Below, one piece after another: positions 8,734 to 16,569 of a DNA stretch of 64,000 nucleotides (the first letter of the stretch is position 1; every line of letters begins with the position of its first letter). The stretch lies in NCBI GenBank assembly GCA_965218865.1, contig CBDCME010000073.1:496001-560000 (forward strand), written 5' to 3'. Both the position numbers and the translations under genes were made by a program. A model generated the notes under the pieces. That model saw nothing but the letters and a program-made list of their open reading frames with translations, ran no database searches and was not told the origin of the DNA. This DNA comes from CBDCME01 sp965218865. Its GTDB lineage: Bacteria; Pseudomonadota; Alphaproteobacteria; JAAXGF01.

Positions 8734-8881
8734 GTTTGTTCGAAAATGCGCGTCCGCGCATTTTTTGCGTCTGTCCCTCTCCCCCTCCCGGCCCTCTCCC
8801 CCTCCCGGCCACCCACGAGAGGTTGCTGATATGGGTGGTCGGGAGGGGGAGAGGGCCGGCGCCGCGAGTTTTCGAATAGAC
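8734..8881. repeat. Dispersed repeat R1, copy a
   Basis: Begins TTGTTCGAAAATGCGCG and ends GAGTTTTCGAATAG, giving inverted ends TGTTCGAAAA / TTTTCGAACA (last base changed here). Inside are a terminator hairpin ATGCGCG-TC-CGCGCAT followed by six T, and a long palindrome around CCCTCTCCCCCTCCCGGCC / GGCCGGGAGGGGGAGAGGG. This copy has an extra CCCTCTCCCCCTCCCGG unit. The other copies are at 25701, 40266 (split), 46331, 48348 and 50243. Confidence 0.85.
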
Positions 8882-9155
8882 TTTTCAGCGAGCTTCGAGA
8901 CCCTCGCCCGATCCTTCCCGGGCGCATTCATCGCGAGTGCACCCGGGCCGGGGGTGTCACCAGACGGTTCGTTCGGCACATATTTGTTCTTGATTTGTTC
9001 GAGGGCCCGAAGTATGTTTCGAATCATGTTAGGTTGTATAATCCTGTTCCGACGGTCGTGACGATTGTATGTTGTTCCTTCATGGGTTCGCGGCTCCGAT
9101 GCCGTGTGATCGGCCGAGGGCGCGCCTTGGCGTTGATCGGTGTCCCACCGCGCCT

Positions 9156-9264
9156 CTAGTGCATCGACCCAAACGGAGGCGACAGCCGAAGTTTGGAAAG
9201 TTGATGCATCGACAAAGGCCTGGTGCACGGGGGCGTGAACGAAGTGAATGCGCCGGTGCACTAG
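9156..9264. repeat. Dispersed repeat R2, copy a
   Basis: About 109 bp running from CTAGTGCATCGACCC to GCGCCGGTGCACTAG, with ends that are inverted (CTAGTGCA / TGCACTAG). The interior contains CGACAGCCGAAGTTTGG and GGGGGCGTGAACGAAG. Near-identical copies lie at 24747-24857 (same orientation) and 25558-25666 (inverted); a scrambled version lies in 22698-22775. Too short to encode anything, so MITE-like. Confidence 0.8.
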
Positions 9265-9713
9265 GTGGCCGCTTTCGGATCGCGCCCTGGCTGGCGGCTC
9301 TCGGCATCGCCGCGACGATGGCCGCGGCGGGGGGCGCCGCCGATCTGGTTCCGGGGCCAGTGCGGGCCCGAGTGTTGGAGGTCATCGACGGCGACACCAT
9401 CGTCGTGCGGGCCCGAATCTGGATCGATCAAAGCGTCAAAACGCGGGTCCGAATCGATGGCGTCGACGCCCCGGAGATTTCCGGCGGATGTCCCGAGGAG
9501 CGCGTCCTGGCGCGCCGCGCGCGGGCAATTCTCGTGGGCGAAGTCGGTAATTCCGAGGTCGTCCTCAGCGAGATCCGATTCGGAAAGTTTGGCGGCCGCG
9601 TCATCGCGCGGGTTCATACGGCGGCGGGCGACGAGGTCGCGAAAATACTGATCGAGGCCGGTCTCGGCCGGCCGTACGATGGCGGCAGCCGCGCTTCCTG
9701 GTGTGGACCTTGA
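9204..9713 (+). CDS. Thermonuclease-like (SNase fold) secreted protein, start altered by repeat R2
   Basis: The reliable part begins after repeat R2 at about 9265: a hydrophobic signal-like stretch (APWLAALGIAATMAAAGGAA) followed by a staphylococcal-nuclease-like domain with VRARVLEVIDGDTIVVRA, the active-site region RVRIDGVDAPEISGGCPEE and RFGKFGGRVIARV. The usual catalytic arginines are recognisable; the second acidic residue is less certain. The frame is open back to 9069, but those residues are repeat sequence. An in-frame ATG inside R2 (9204) could serve as start, adding a basic leader; otherwise the native start was lost when R2 inserted. Predicted 169 residues. Secretion or periplasmic location is inferred from the hydrophobic leader. 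Confidence 0.7.
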   Translation: MHRQRPGARGRERSECAGALGGRFRIAPWLAALGIAATMAAAGGAADLVPGPVRARVLEVIDGDTIVVRARIWIDQSVKTRVRIDGVDAPEISGGCPEERVLARRARAILVGEVGNSEVVLSEIRFGKFGGRVIARVHTAAGDEVAKILIEAGLGRPYDGGSRASWCGP

Positions 9714-9748
9714 AACCATGGGGCGTTCGGCGCCGGGTCCATGGTAAT

Positions 9749-10764
9749 ATGGTCATCGTGATGGCGTGGCGGGTCTCGTTTTATGTCTTCTTTGTATTTG
9801 TTTTCGGTGGTTGCGCGGCTCCGCCGCCGGAACGCTCCGTGCCGCCGCCGCCTCCGACCGTCCGGGAACTCGCCGAGGCGGGTGACCCCGAGGCCCAGAT
9901 CGGCCTCGGTCTGATGCTCGAGTGGGGGCACGGGGTCGAGCGGGACCACGCCCAGGCGGCGTCCTGGTACCGTCGCGCCGCCGAGGGTGGCCGTCCCTTG
10001 GGGGCCTTCTACCTGGGGCAGCTTTACGAACGCGGCCTCGGGGTCGAACAAGACCACGCGGCGGCGGCTGAGTGGTATCGAAAGGCCGCGACCGAAGGCA
10101 ATGCCAGCGCCCAATTCAAGCTCGGTCACTTCCATGAGAAGGGTCTCGGGGTCGAGAAGAACTACGCCGCCGCCGTCGCCTGGTACGACCGCGCGGCCGC
10201 GAACTGGATCGCCGAGAGGGTCTACCCGCCGGGTACGGAGCGTCTCCTGGGTTCGCCGGAGCCGCCGTTGAGGCTCGCCCCTCCCGGTCCGCCTCCGACC
10301 GCGCTTCTGCCGCCCCCCGAGGTCACCGAGCCCGGGAACGAAACCGGGGAGGCCACCCCACCCCCGAAGTCCACCACCAGGCCGCCGGAGAGACCCGAGG
10401 AAGACGCGCCCCGGGCCCCGAGTGCCGGCGCGGGCGAGTGGGTTCACCTCGCCTCCTACCGCCAACGCAACGGAGCCATCGCGGCCTGGCACGAACTGAT
10501 CGGCCGTTATCCGGAACTGCTCGGTTCCCACGCCATGGACGTCAGGCGGGTTGATCTGGGGCCGAGCTCGGCGTCTTCTTCCGCCTCCGGGCCGGTCCCC
10601 TGAGCGCCGCCGCCGCGGCGAAGGCCTTGTGCCGGTCGCTCCGCGACCAAGATCTCTATTGCGCCCGCGTACCGCGCCGGAACCAAGCCGGGGGGGGGAC
10701 TGAACCCACGCCGCGCCAAATAATCGCGCCACCGATTAACCTGTTTTTATCGATTCCCGAATAA
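9749..10764 (+). CDS. Sel1-repeat lipoprotein with C-terminal SPOR domain, frameshifted
   Basis: From ATG 9749 (or 9761) the protein opens with a hydrophobic segment and lipobox VFGGC, a proline-rich linker, then three Sel1-type repeats (for example AASWYRRAAEGGRPLGAFYL, AAEWYRKAATEGNASAQFKL). A second proline/glutamate-rich linker leads into a SPOR domain, WVHLASYRQRNGAIAAWHEL. The annotated frame ends at 10603 in low-complexity serine residues, but shifting one base near 10560 restores ELGVFFRLRAGPLSAAAAAK and LCRSLRDQDLYCARVP, the normal end of a SPOR domain, with stop at 10764. SPOR binds denuded peptidoglycan at septa. I treat it as one gene with a one-base error or mutation. Confidence 0.72.
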
Positions 10765-10908
10765 GATTTCCCGTCATCAATGGCGTGACCGCGCCCCGTG
10801 CGGGTGCGCCGTGGAATCAGGACGCCTGGTTCCGTTTTCCGGGTCTTCCCGAAAACATTGCCTTGGGGCGGACGTCTTCACCCGCTGCCCGGAAGGAGAG
10901 ACGCGAAG

Positions 10909-11109
10909 ATGAGCGGAGCAAACGCGGGATTCAAGGATTCGGTGGGCGAACTCGCCGCGAGCCTGGTCAAGGAATCGGGTCTCGAGGGCGCGGTTTGCAT
11001 TTGCCGGAGCAACCATTGGCACGGCGTCCTCCGCAAGATCGAAAGCGACCGGGGGATTTTGCCCGGGGCCTCGGAGCAAGGCGCCCCGGTTGGAAACTTC
11101 CGCGCCTAA
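10909..11109 (+). CDS. Small hypothetical protein, 66 residues
   Basis: ATG 10909 is preceded ten bases upstream by AAGGAG (10893-10898). The product MSGANAGFKDSVGELAASLV continues with ESGLEGAVCICRSNHWHGVL and a polar tail; no signal peptide or membrane helix. Not recognised. The two cysteines and histidines close together (VCICRSNHWH) could bind metal, which is speculation. No obvious operon partner. Confidence 0.55.
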   Translation: MSGANAGFKDSVGELAASLVKESGLEGAVCICRSNHWHGVLRKIESDRGILPGASEQGAPVGNFRA

Positions 11110-11271
11110 AACGCCGAATTTCCGCGGGATCACGATCCTCGGAGCAAGGCGCGGAGGCGTCGGTTTCTTCCGAAACAGGCCCGGCCCACTCCCGGGAATT
11201 GAAATCGCGGCCAAAAACGGTTGTGCCCGTGAAACGGGGCACTTCGTCCAACAAGCGGATTTTGGGGAGAG

Positions 11272-12185
11272 CTAGCGCTTCCTGTTGTGCCGCCGCCGGA
11301 TCCAACCCAGTCCGACCAAGCCGGCTCCGAACATGCCGAGCGTCATGGGCTCCGGAACGTCGGTGTCACCGACGATGTTGGTGATGCCGCCCGATCCCTT
11401 GAGCTCGACAACCAGCGTCTGGACGTTTTCGGTATCCAACACGATCGTTCTCCATAGGTTGTCGCCGTCGGTGGATTCCACGAAAACGCTGGCGAGGAAG
11501 TTATCAGTTTCCCCGAACAAGAGAATTTCGGCGAGTTCACTCTGGTTATTCTTTCCAAACTCGACATCGACGACGTAGATCGAGGTGATGTTCACGAGCT
11601 CGTCGAACTCGAAGATGAACTGACCCGCCGGTTGGTTGCCCTCGTCATCGGGATCAGAGCAAAATCCTTGTGCGAATTCGGGACAGCCCGGATCGTTCTG
11701 ATCCTGAATGACCGCAATGGTGTCCGTGCCGAACGGCAAGAGATTGCCGCTGCCATTGAATTCCACCGGTTCAGCAGATCGCTGTCCGAGGTAGAACCCC
11801 CGAACGTGGCATCGAAAACCAGCGCTATGTCGAAGCCCGGATCGATCTGGGTGGTGTCGGGAACGACCAGATTTGCGAGAGTCGGATCGCTCGTCTCGGC
11901 TCCGAAATTGCCTGGCTGGCCGCCCGCTTGACGGCCAGCAGCGAAATTGTCGCCGAAAATCGTTACGCCCGGTCCGGTACCCTGGCCCGCGATATTCGGA
12001 ATTCCGCCCACGAACTGATTGGATATGACGGTGCCGTGCCGACCGGTCCCGTCATTGGTATTGTCCGAATCCAGGACGTTATCGAAGTTGATGACCCATG
12101 CCTGCGCGCCTTGGCCTCCGAGGACGGCCATGGACACGATGGCCGCCGCCGCCAACCATCTCGTTTTGAACTTTAACAAAATCAT
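11272..12185 (-). CDS. PEP-CTERM secreted protein, frameshifted
   Basis: The N-terminal frame starts at ATG 12185 with a signal peptide (TRWLAAAAIVSMAVLGGQGA), followed by a beta-rich exported domain (NFDNVLDSDNTNDGTGRHGT). At about 11766 the frame must shift by one base: the residues after LLNR continue properly as EFNGSGNLLPFGTDTIAVIQ in the other frame. That frame ends in the sorting signal VPEPMTLGMFGAGLVGLGWI plus an arginine-rich tail, the PEP motif, transmembrane helix and basic tail recognised by exosortase. Such proteins are exported and cell-surface or matrix associated. No exosortase gene is in the window. Its upstream region was split by the ISAs1 array; the motif pair at 18820-18936 probably belongs to it. 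Confidence 0.82.
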
Positions 12186-12382
12186 GAGGACCGTATTTCC
12201 TTCCAACTCAAGCGCCTGATAAGCCGTTGCCAAAAACTACCCCCCCAGGTAAAGCAACTTGATTTTTGTTTATCCGAAACTCAACCAACCCTTTGCCGGT
12301 AGGCCACAACTTCAAGGGTCGATGAATTTAGCCATGATACTCACTGTACCGCATTTACGTCGATAATTCAACCCTCTGGGCC

Positions 12383-14462
12383 CAGGAACAATTTTTAGTC
12401 GCGGTTGAGGGTTCGGGATGAGTGGGATCGTGCTCGGTGCACGGGGTTCGGGGAGCCCCGAGCTTGCCTCGACGACGTCATGGGGACTGCTCGAAGCCAC
12501 CGGACGGCGTTTTCGGATTCGACAGGCACACCGGTCCGCCCGCGCCGCTCGGCGGCACGTCCCGGTCCGGGGGAGAGGCGTGCTGTCTCAGGCGATGGGC
12601 GCGGTCATGATCGCGTCGAGGGCCTCCTGCGCCCGGGCGGCATAGTGCCGGTTGGCCTCGGGCAGATAACGGAAGCGTCCGTCGCAGCGCACGATGGCGA
12701 TGGCCGCGTTGGTCAAGCAGGCGAGATTTCTGGGCAGGTGACGCACGTAGGCCCGGCATCGGTCTTCGTCGTAGGTGAAGTCGCGCACGTAGTGCAGGCG
12801 GTTCTCGATATGCCAGTGGTTGCGCACCAGTTCGAGCAACTCCTCGGGTCCGGCGCGCTCTGCGCCGAGCGAGGTGAGGCTCCAGGTCACCTCGATGCTG
12901 CGCTTGCCGGTCTTGAGGATCTCGCGTTCGCGCTCGATGCGCATGGCCTGGCGTCGCCCGTGGAGGTTGGCGTAGCCGTCCCACTCGGCAGCGGAGAGGT
13001 CGACGACGGCGCAGCGTCGGCGCTCGATGCGGCCATGGCCCTTGTCGACGGTTTCGTGCCAGAGCGCATCGCTGAAGTCGATCGCCTTGAGGTCTTCGAA
13101 GATCATCTCCTGGTTGTCCTTGACCGCGCTCATCACGTAGTCGGCGCGACGCCCGAGCAGGCAGCGCGCGGTCTCGTGCTGAGCGTGCATCGCGTCCATG
13201 GTGACGATCCGGCCTGTGAGGTCGAGGCCGCTGGAGAGTTCGCGCACGGCCGGGATTTCGTTGCTCTTGCGGTCGACCTCGACCTGCCCGAGGACCACGC
13301 CGGTGTCGTGCTCGACCGCCGCCACCATCATCCTGCGCCCGTCTTCGGTCTGCTTCGAGGCGCCGCGCAGATCCTTTCCGTCCATGGCGACCGGCGCGTG
13401 CGCGCTGCCATGCTGGCCGGTCCACTGGCTAATCGCGTTGTCCAGGGTCTCTGGCGGCAGGGCGGTGAGGGTCTTGTGGAAGGTGGTGATCGCGGGCGGG
13501 GTGTAGCGCTGTTTGGAAGGGCTCCAGAACGCACCCACCGCCTCGAGCTGCTCCTGGGAGAGCAGGGCGGCGAACTGGGCGAACGCGTTCACCCCCCGGT
13601 ATCCGGCAAGCCGGGCGGCGACGGCGATCACCAGAATGGTGTTGAGCGCATAGCGCTTGCCCCGGGCATGGCGGTACTCGGGCACCTCACCCAGACACTC
13701 GAACAGGCTGCGCAGCCGGGGCGCGGCCATCGGCTCGGTGTGCTGCTCGGCGTTCCAGTGTGCCGGCATCCCGGTACGGCTCAGCGCCTCGGGGGCGCCG
13801 TCTGTCAGTCCGAACACGAAGACCTCCTTGGGCTGACCGTGGTGGCGCCAGCGCGCTGCCCCTCCGGGCTCACGGGCAAAGCCCCGCGTCAGCCCCAGAG
13901 AGCGCCAGTTCGACGCGCGGTAGCAGGTGCCGGCAAATCGCGAGACGTCCACGAACGTCTCCGCCAGAAGAGCCGGATATCCGTGCACCGCCTGGATGTC
14001 CTCAGACAGCCGCCGCAGGCTCAGCCCCAGCACACGGGAGGCCAGGTTCGGCACTCGGCCAGGCGTCAGAATGACGAAGCGCGAGTTGTTGGCGATCAGA
14101 TGCAGACGCCGGAACTGCTGCTCGGCCGACCACCCGATCCAGCGATCACGCGCGCCCAGCTTGAACGCGCCGGGCTGCCAGCCGATCAGTGCGAGCCAGG
14201 TCTCGCCATGCACCGCGACATGGCGCAGGCCCTTGCCGATGACGCCGTGGAACGCCAGGTAGTGGTGCTGCTCCACCAACCGGTCCCAGCGCCGGTGCTC
14301 CTGCGCGCCCCAGGTCGGACGCACCGTGACCGCGCGCAAATCAATGGACGAATCCGAGACCGGCAGCGTCGCCATGACCGGCACACTGCCACACCGAGAA
14401 TGAAATGGCCAGCGCCGCGATCACCTCACCCTGATCACTGGGCGGACAAAAAACTAGCCCTG
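12383..14462 (-). mobile_element. ISAs1-family element, copy 1 of a tandem array
   Basis: 2,080 bp from CAGGAACAATTTTTAGTC to GACAAAAAACTAGCCCTG, imperfect inverted ends starting CAGG. It is flanked by a perfect 10-bp direct repeat CCTCTGGGCC at 12373-12382 and 14463-14472. The same CCTCTGGGCC occurs again after copy 3 (18651-18660), so the array occupies what was a single insertion site upstream of the PEP-CTERM gene. Confidence 0.88.
12588..14384 (-). CDS. ISAs1 transposase with N-terminal DruA-like (DUF4338) domain, copy 1
   Basis: 598 residues. Roughly the first 195 residues (LVEQHHYLAFHGVIGKGLRH, ALIGWQPGAFKLGARDRWIG, ETFVDVSRFAGTCYRASNW) match DUF4338, the domain that defines the Druantia protein DruA. 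After it comes a DDE_Tnp_1-associated N-terminal domain (LRSLFECLGEVPEYRHARGK) and the H-repeat/ISAs1 catalytic domain: first Asp in VAMDGKDLRGA, second in IVTMDAMHAQHE, and Glu in NHWHIENRLHYVRDF. Start may be GTG 14384 or ATG 14375. Fusions of DruA-like domains to ISAs1 transposases occur elsewhere; no other Druantia gene is near, so this is mobile-element biology rather than a defence operon. Confidence 0.88.
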   Translation of the reverse strand: MPVMATLPVSDSSIDLRAVTVRPTWGAQEHRRWDRLVEQHHYLAFHGVIGKGLRHVAVHGETWLALIGWQPGAFKLGARDRWIGWSAEQQFRRLHLIANNSRFVILTPGRVPNLASRVLGLSLRRLSEDIQAVHGYPALLAETFVDVSRFAGTCYRASNWRSLGLTRGFAREPGGAARWRHHGQPKEVFVFGLTDGAPEALSRTGMPAHWNAEQHTEPMAAPRLRSLFECLGEVPEYRHARGKRYALNTILVIAVAARLAGYRGVNAFAQFAALLSQEQLEAVGAFWSPSKQRYTPPAITTFHKTLTALPPETLDNAISQWTGQHGSAHAPVAMDGKDLRGASKQTEDGRRMMVAAVEHDTGVVLGQVEVDRKSNEIPAVRELSSGLDLTGRIVTMDAMHAQHETARCLLGRRADYVMSAVKDNQEMIFEDLKAIDFSDALWHETVDKGHGRIERRRCAVVDLSAAEWDGYANLHGRRQAMRIEREREILKTGKRSIEVTWSLTSLGAERAGPEELLELVRNHWHIENRLHYVRDFTYDEDRCRAYVRHLPRNLACLTNAAIAIVRCDGRFRYLPEANRHYAARAQEALDAIMTAPIA

Positions 14463-14479
14463 CCTCTGGGCCAGGAACA

Positions 14480-16559
14480 CAGGAACAATTTTTAGTCGCG
14501 GTTGAGGGTTCGGGATGAGTGGGATCGTGCTCGGTGCACGGGGTTCGGGGAGCCCCGAGCTTGCCTCGACGACGTCATGGGGACTGCTCGAAGCCACCGG
14601 ACGGCGTTTTCGGATTCGACAGGCACACCGGTCCGCCCGCGCCGCTCGGCGGCACGTCCCGGTCCGGGGGAGAGGCGTGCTGTCTCAGGCGATGGGCGCG
14701 GTCATGATCGCGTCGAGGGCCTCCTGCGCCCGGGCGGCATAGTGCCGGTTGGCCTCGGGCAGATAACGGAAGCGTCCGTCGCAGCGCACGATGGCGATGG
14801 CCGCGTTGGTCAAGCAGGCGAGATTTCTGGGCAGGTGACGCACGTAGGCCCGGCATCGGTCTTCGTCGTAGGTGAAGTCGCGCACGTAGTGCAGGCGGTT
14901 CTCGATATGCCAGTGGTTGCGCACCAGTTCGAGCAACTCCTCGGGTCCGGCGCGCTCTGCGCCGAGCGAGGTGAGGCTCCAGGTCACCTCGATGCTGCGC
15001 TTGCCGGTCTTGAGGATCTCGCGTTCGCGCTCGATGCGCATGGCCTGGCGTCGCCCGTGGAGGTTGGCGTAGCCGTCCCACTCGGCAGCGGAGAGGTCGA
15101 CGACGGCGCAGCGTCGGCGCTCGATGCGGCCATGGCCCTTGTCGACGGTTTCGTGCCAGAGCGCATCGCTGAAGTCGATCGCCTTGAGGTCTTCGAAGAT
15201 CATCTCCTGGTTGTCCTTGACCGCGCTCATCACGTAGTCGGCGCGACGCCCGAGCAGGCAGCGCGCGGTCTCGTGCTGAGCGTGCATCGCGTCCATGGTG
15301 ACGATCCGGCCTGTGAGGTCGAGGCCGCTGGAGAGTTCGCGCACGGCCGGGATTTCGTTGCTCTTGCGGTCGACCTCGACCTGCCCGAGGACCACGCCGG
15401 TGTCGTGCTCGACCGCCGCCACCATCATCCTGCGCCCGTCTTCGGTCTGCTTCGAGGCGCCGCGCAGATCCTTTCCGTCCATGGCGACCGGCGCGTGCGC
15501 GCTGCCATGCTGGCCGGTCCACTGGCTAATCGCGTTGTCCAGGGTCTCTGGCGGCAGGGCGGTGAGGGTCTTGTGGAAGGTGGTGATCGCGGGCGGGGTG
15601 TAGCGCTGTTTGGAAGGTCTCCAGAACGCACCCACCGCCTCGAGCTGCTCCTGGGAGAGCAGGGCGGCGAACTGGGCGAACGCGTTCACCCCCCGGTATC
15701 CGGCAAGCCGGGCGGCGACGGCGATCACCAGAATGGTGTTGAGCGCATAGCGCTTGCCCCGGGCATGGCGGTACTCGGGCACCTCACCCAGACACTCGAA
15801 CAGGCTGCGCAGCCGGGGCGCGGCCATCGGCTCGGTGTGCTGCTCGGCGTTCCAGTGTGCCGGCATCCCGGTACGGCTCAGCGCCTCGGGGGCGCCGTCT
15901 GTCAGTCCGAACACGAAGACCTCCTTGGGCTGACCGTGGTGGCGCCAGCGCGCTGCCCCTCCGGGCTCACGGGCAAAGCCCCGCGTCAGCCCCAGAGAGC
16001 GCCAGTTCGACGCGCGGTAGCAGGTGCCGGCAAATCGCGAGACGTCCACGAACGTCTCCGCCAGAAGAGCCGGATATCCGTGCACCGCCTGGATGTCCTC
16101 AGACAGCCGCCGCAGGCTCAGCCCCAGCACACGGGAGGCCAGGTTCGGCACTCGGCCAGGCGTCAGAATGACGAAGCGCGAGTTGTTGGCGATCAGATGC
16201 AGACGCCGGAACTGCTGCTCGGCCGACCACCCGATCCAGCGATCACGCGCGCCCAGCTTGAACGCGCCGGGCTGCCAGCCGATCAGTGCGAGCCAGGTCT
16301 CGCCATGCACCGCGACATGGCGCAGGCCCTTGCCGATGACGCCGTGGAACGCCAGGTAGTGGTGCTGCTCCACCAACCGGTCCCAGCGCCGGTGCTCCTG
16401 CGCGCCCCAGGTCGGACGCACCGTGACCGCGCGCAAATCAATGGACGAATCCGAGACCGGCAGCGTCGCCATGACCGGCACACTGCCACACCGAGAATGA
16501 AATGGCCAGCACCGCGATCACCTCACCCTGATCACTGGGCGGACAAAAAACTAGCCCTG
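14480..16559 (-). mobile_element. ISAs1-family element, copy 2 of a tandem array
   Basis: 2,080 bp, same ends as copy 1 and same orientation. It is joined to copy 1 by 17 bp (CCTCTGGGCCAGGAACA, the target duplication plus a partial repeat of the element end) and to copy 3 by 10 bp (GCCTCTTGCG) that is only similar to the duplication. Sequence is nearly identical to copy 1. Confidence 0.85.
14685..16481 (-). CDS. ISAs1 transposase with N-terminal DruA-like (DUF4338) domain, copy 2
   Basis: 598 residues, intact, differing from copy 1 at one visible residue (AFWRPSKQ instead of AFWSPSKQ). Same DruA-like N-terminal domain and DDE catalytic residues. See copy 1 for domain detail. Confidence 0.87.
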   Translation of the reverse strand: MPVMATLPVSDSSIDLRAVTVRPTWGAQEHRRWDRLVEQHHYLAFHGVIGKGLRHVAVHGETWLALIGWQPGAFKLGARDRWIGWSAEQQFRRLHLIANNSRFVILTPGRVPNLASRVLGLSLRRLSEDIQAVHGYPALLAETFVDVSRFAGTCYRASNWRSLGLTRGFAREPGGAARWRHHGQPKEVFVFGLTDGAPEALSRTGMPAHWNAEQHTEPMAAPRLRSLFECLGEVPEYRHARGKRYALNTILVIAVAARLAGYRGVNAFAQFAALLSQEQLEAVGAFWRPSKQRYTPPAITTFHKTLTALPPETLDNAISQWTGQHGSAHAPVAMDGKDLRGASKQTEDGRRMMVAAVEHDTGVVLGQVEVDRKSNEIPAVRELSSGLDLTGRIVTMDAMHAQHETARCLLGRRADYVMSAVKDNQEMIFEDLKAIDFSDALWHETVDKGHGRIERRRCAVVDLSAAEWDGYANLHGRRQAMRIEREREILKTGKRSIEVTWSLTSLGAERAGPEELLELVRNHWHIENRLHYVRDFTYDEDRCRAYVRHLPRNLACLTNAAIAIVRCDGRFRYLPEANRHYAARAQEALDAIMTAPIA

Positions 16560-16569
16560 GCCTCTTGCG

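Noticed and set aside
8734..8881. CRISPR-like repeat array
   Set aside because: R1 and R2 are dispersed single copies kilobases apart, not spaced arrays.
8713..9261. Minus-strand ORF of 182 codons between IS630 copy 2 and the thermonuclease-like gene
   Set aside because: Both ends are translations of repeats R1 and R2. The middle (9027 leftwards, MIRNILRALEQIKNKYVP) could be a small gene, but has no RBS and is cut by R1.
12405..14495. 696-codon plus-strand ORF opposite the ISAs1 transposase (also in copies 2 and 3)
   Set aside because: Shadow of the transposase; no domain, composition typical of antisense reading.
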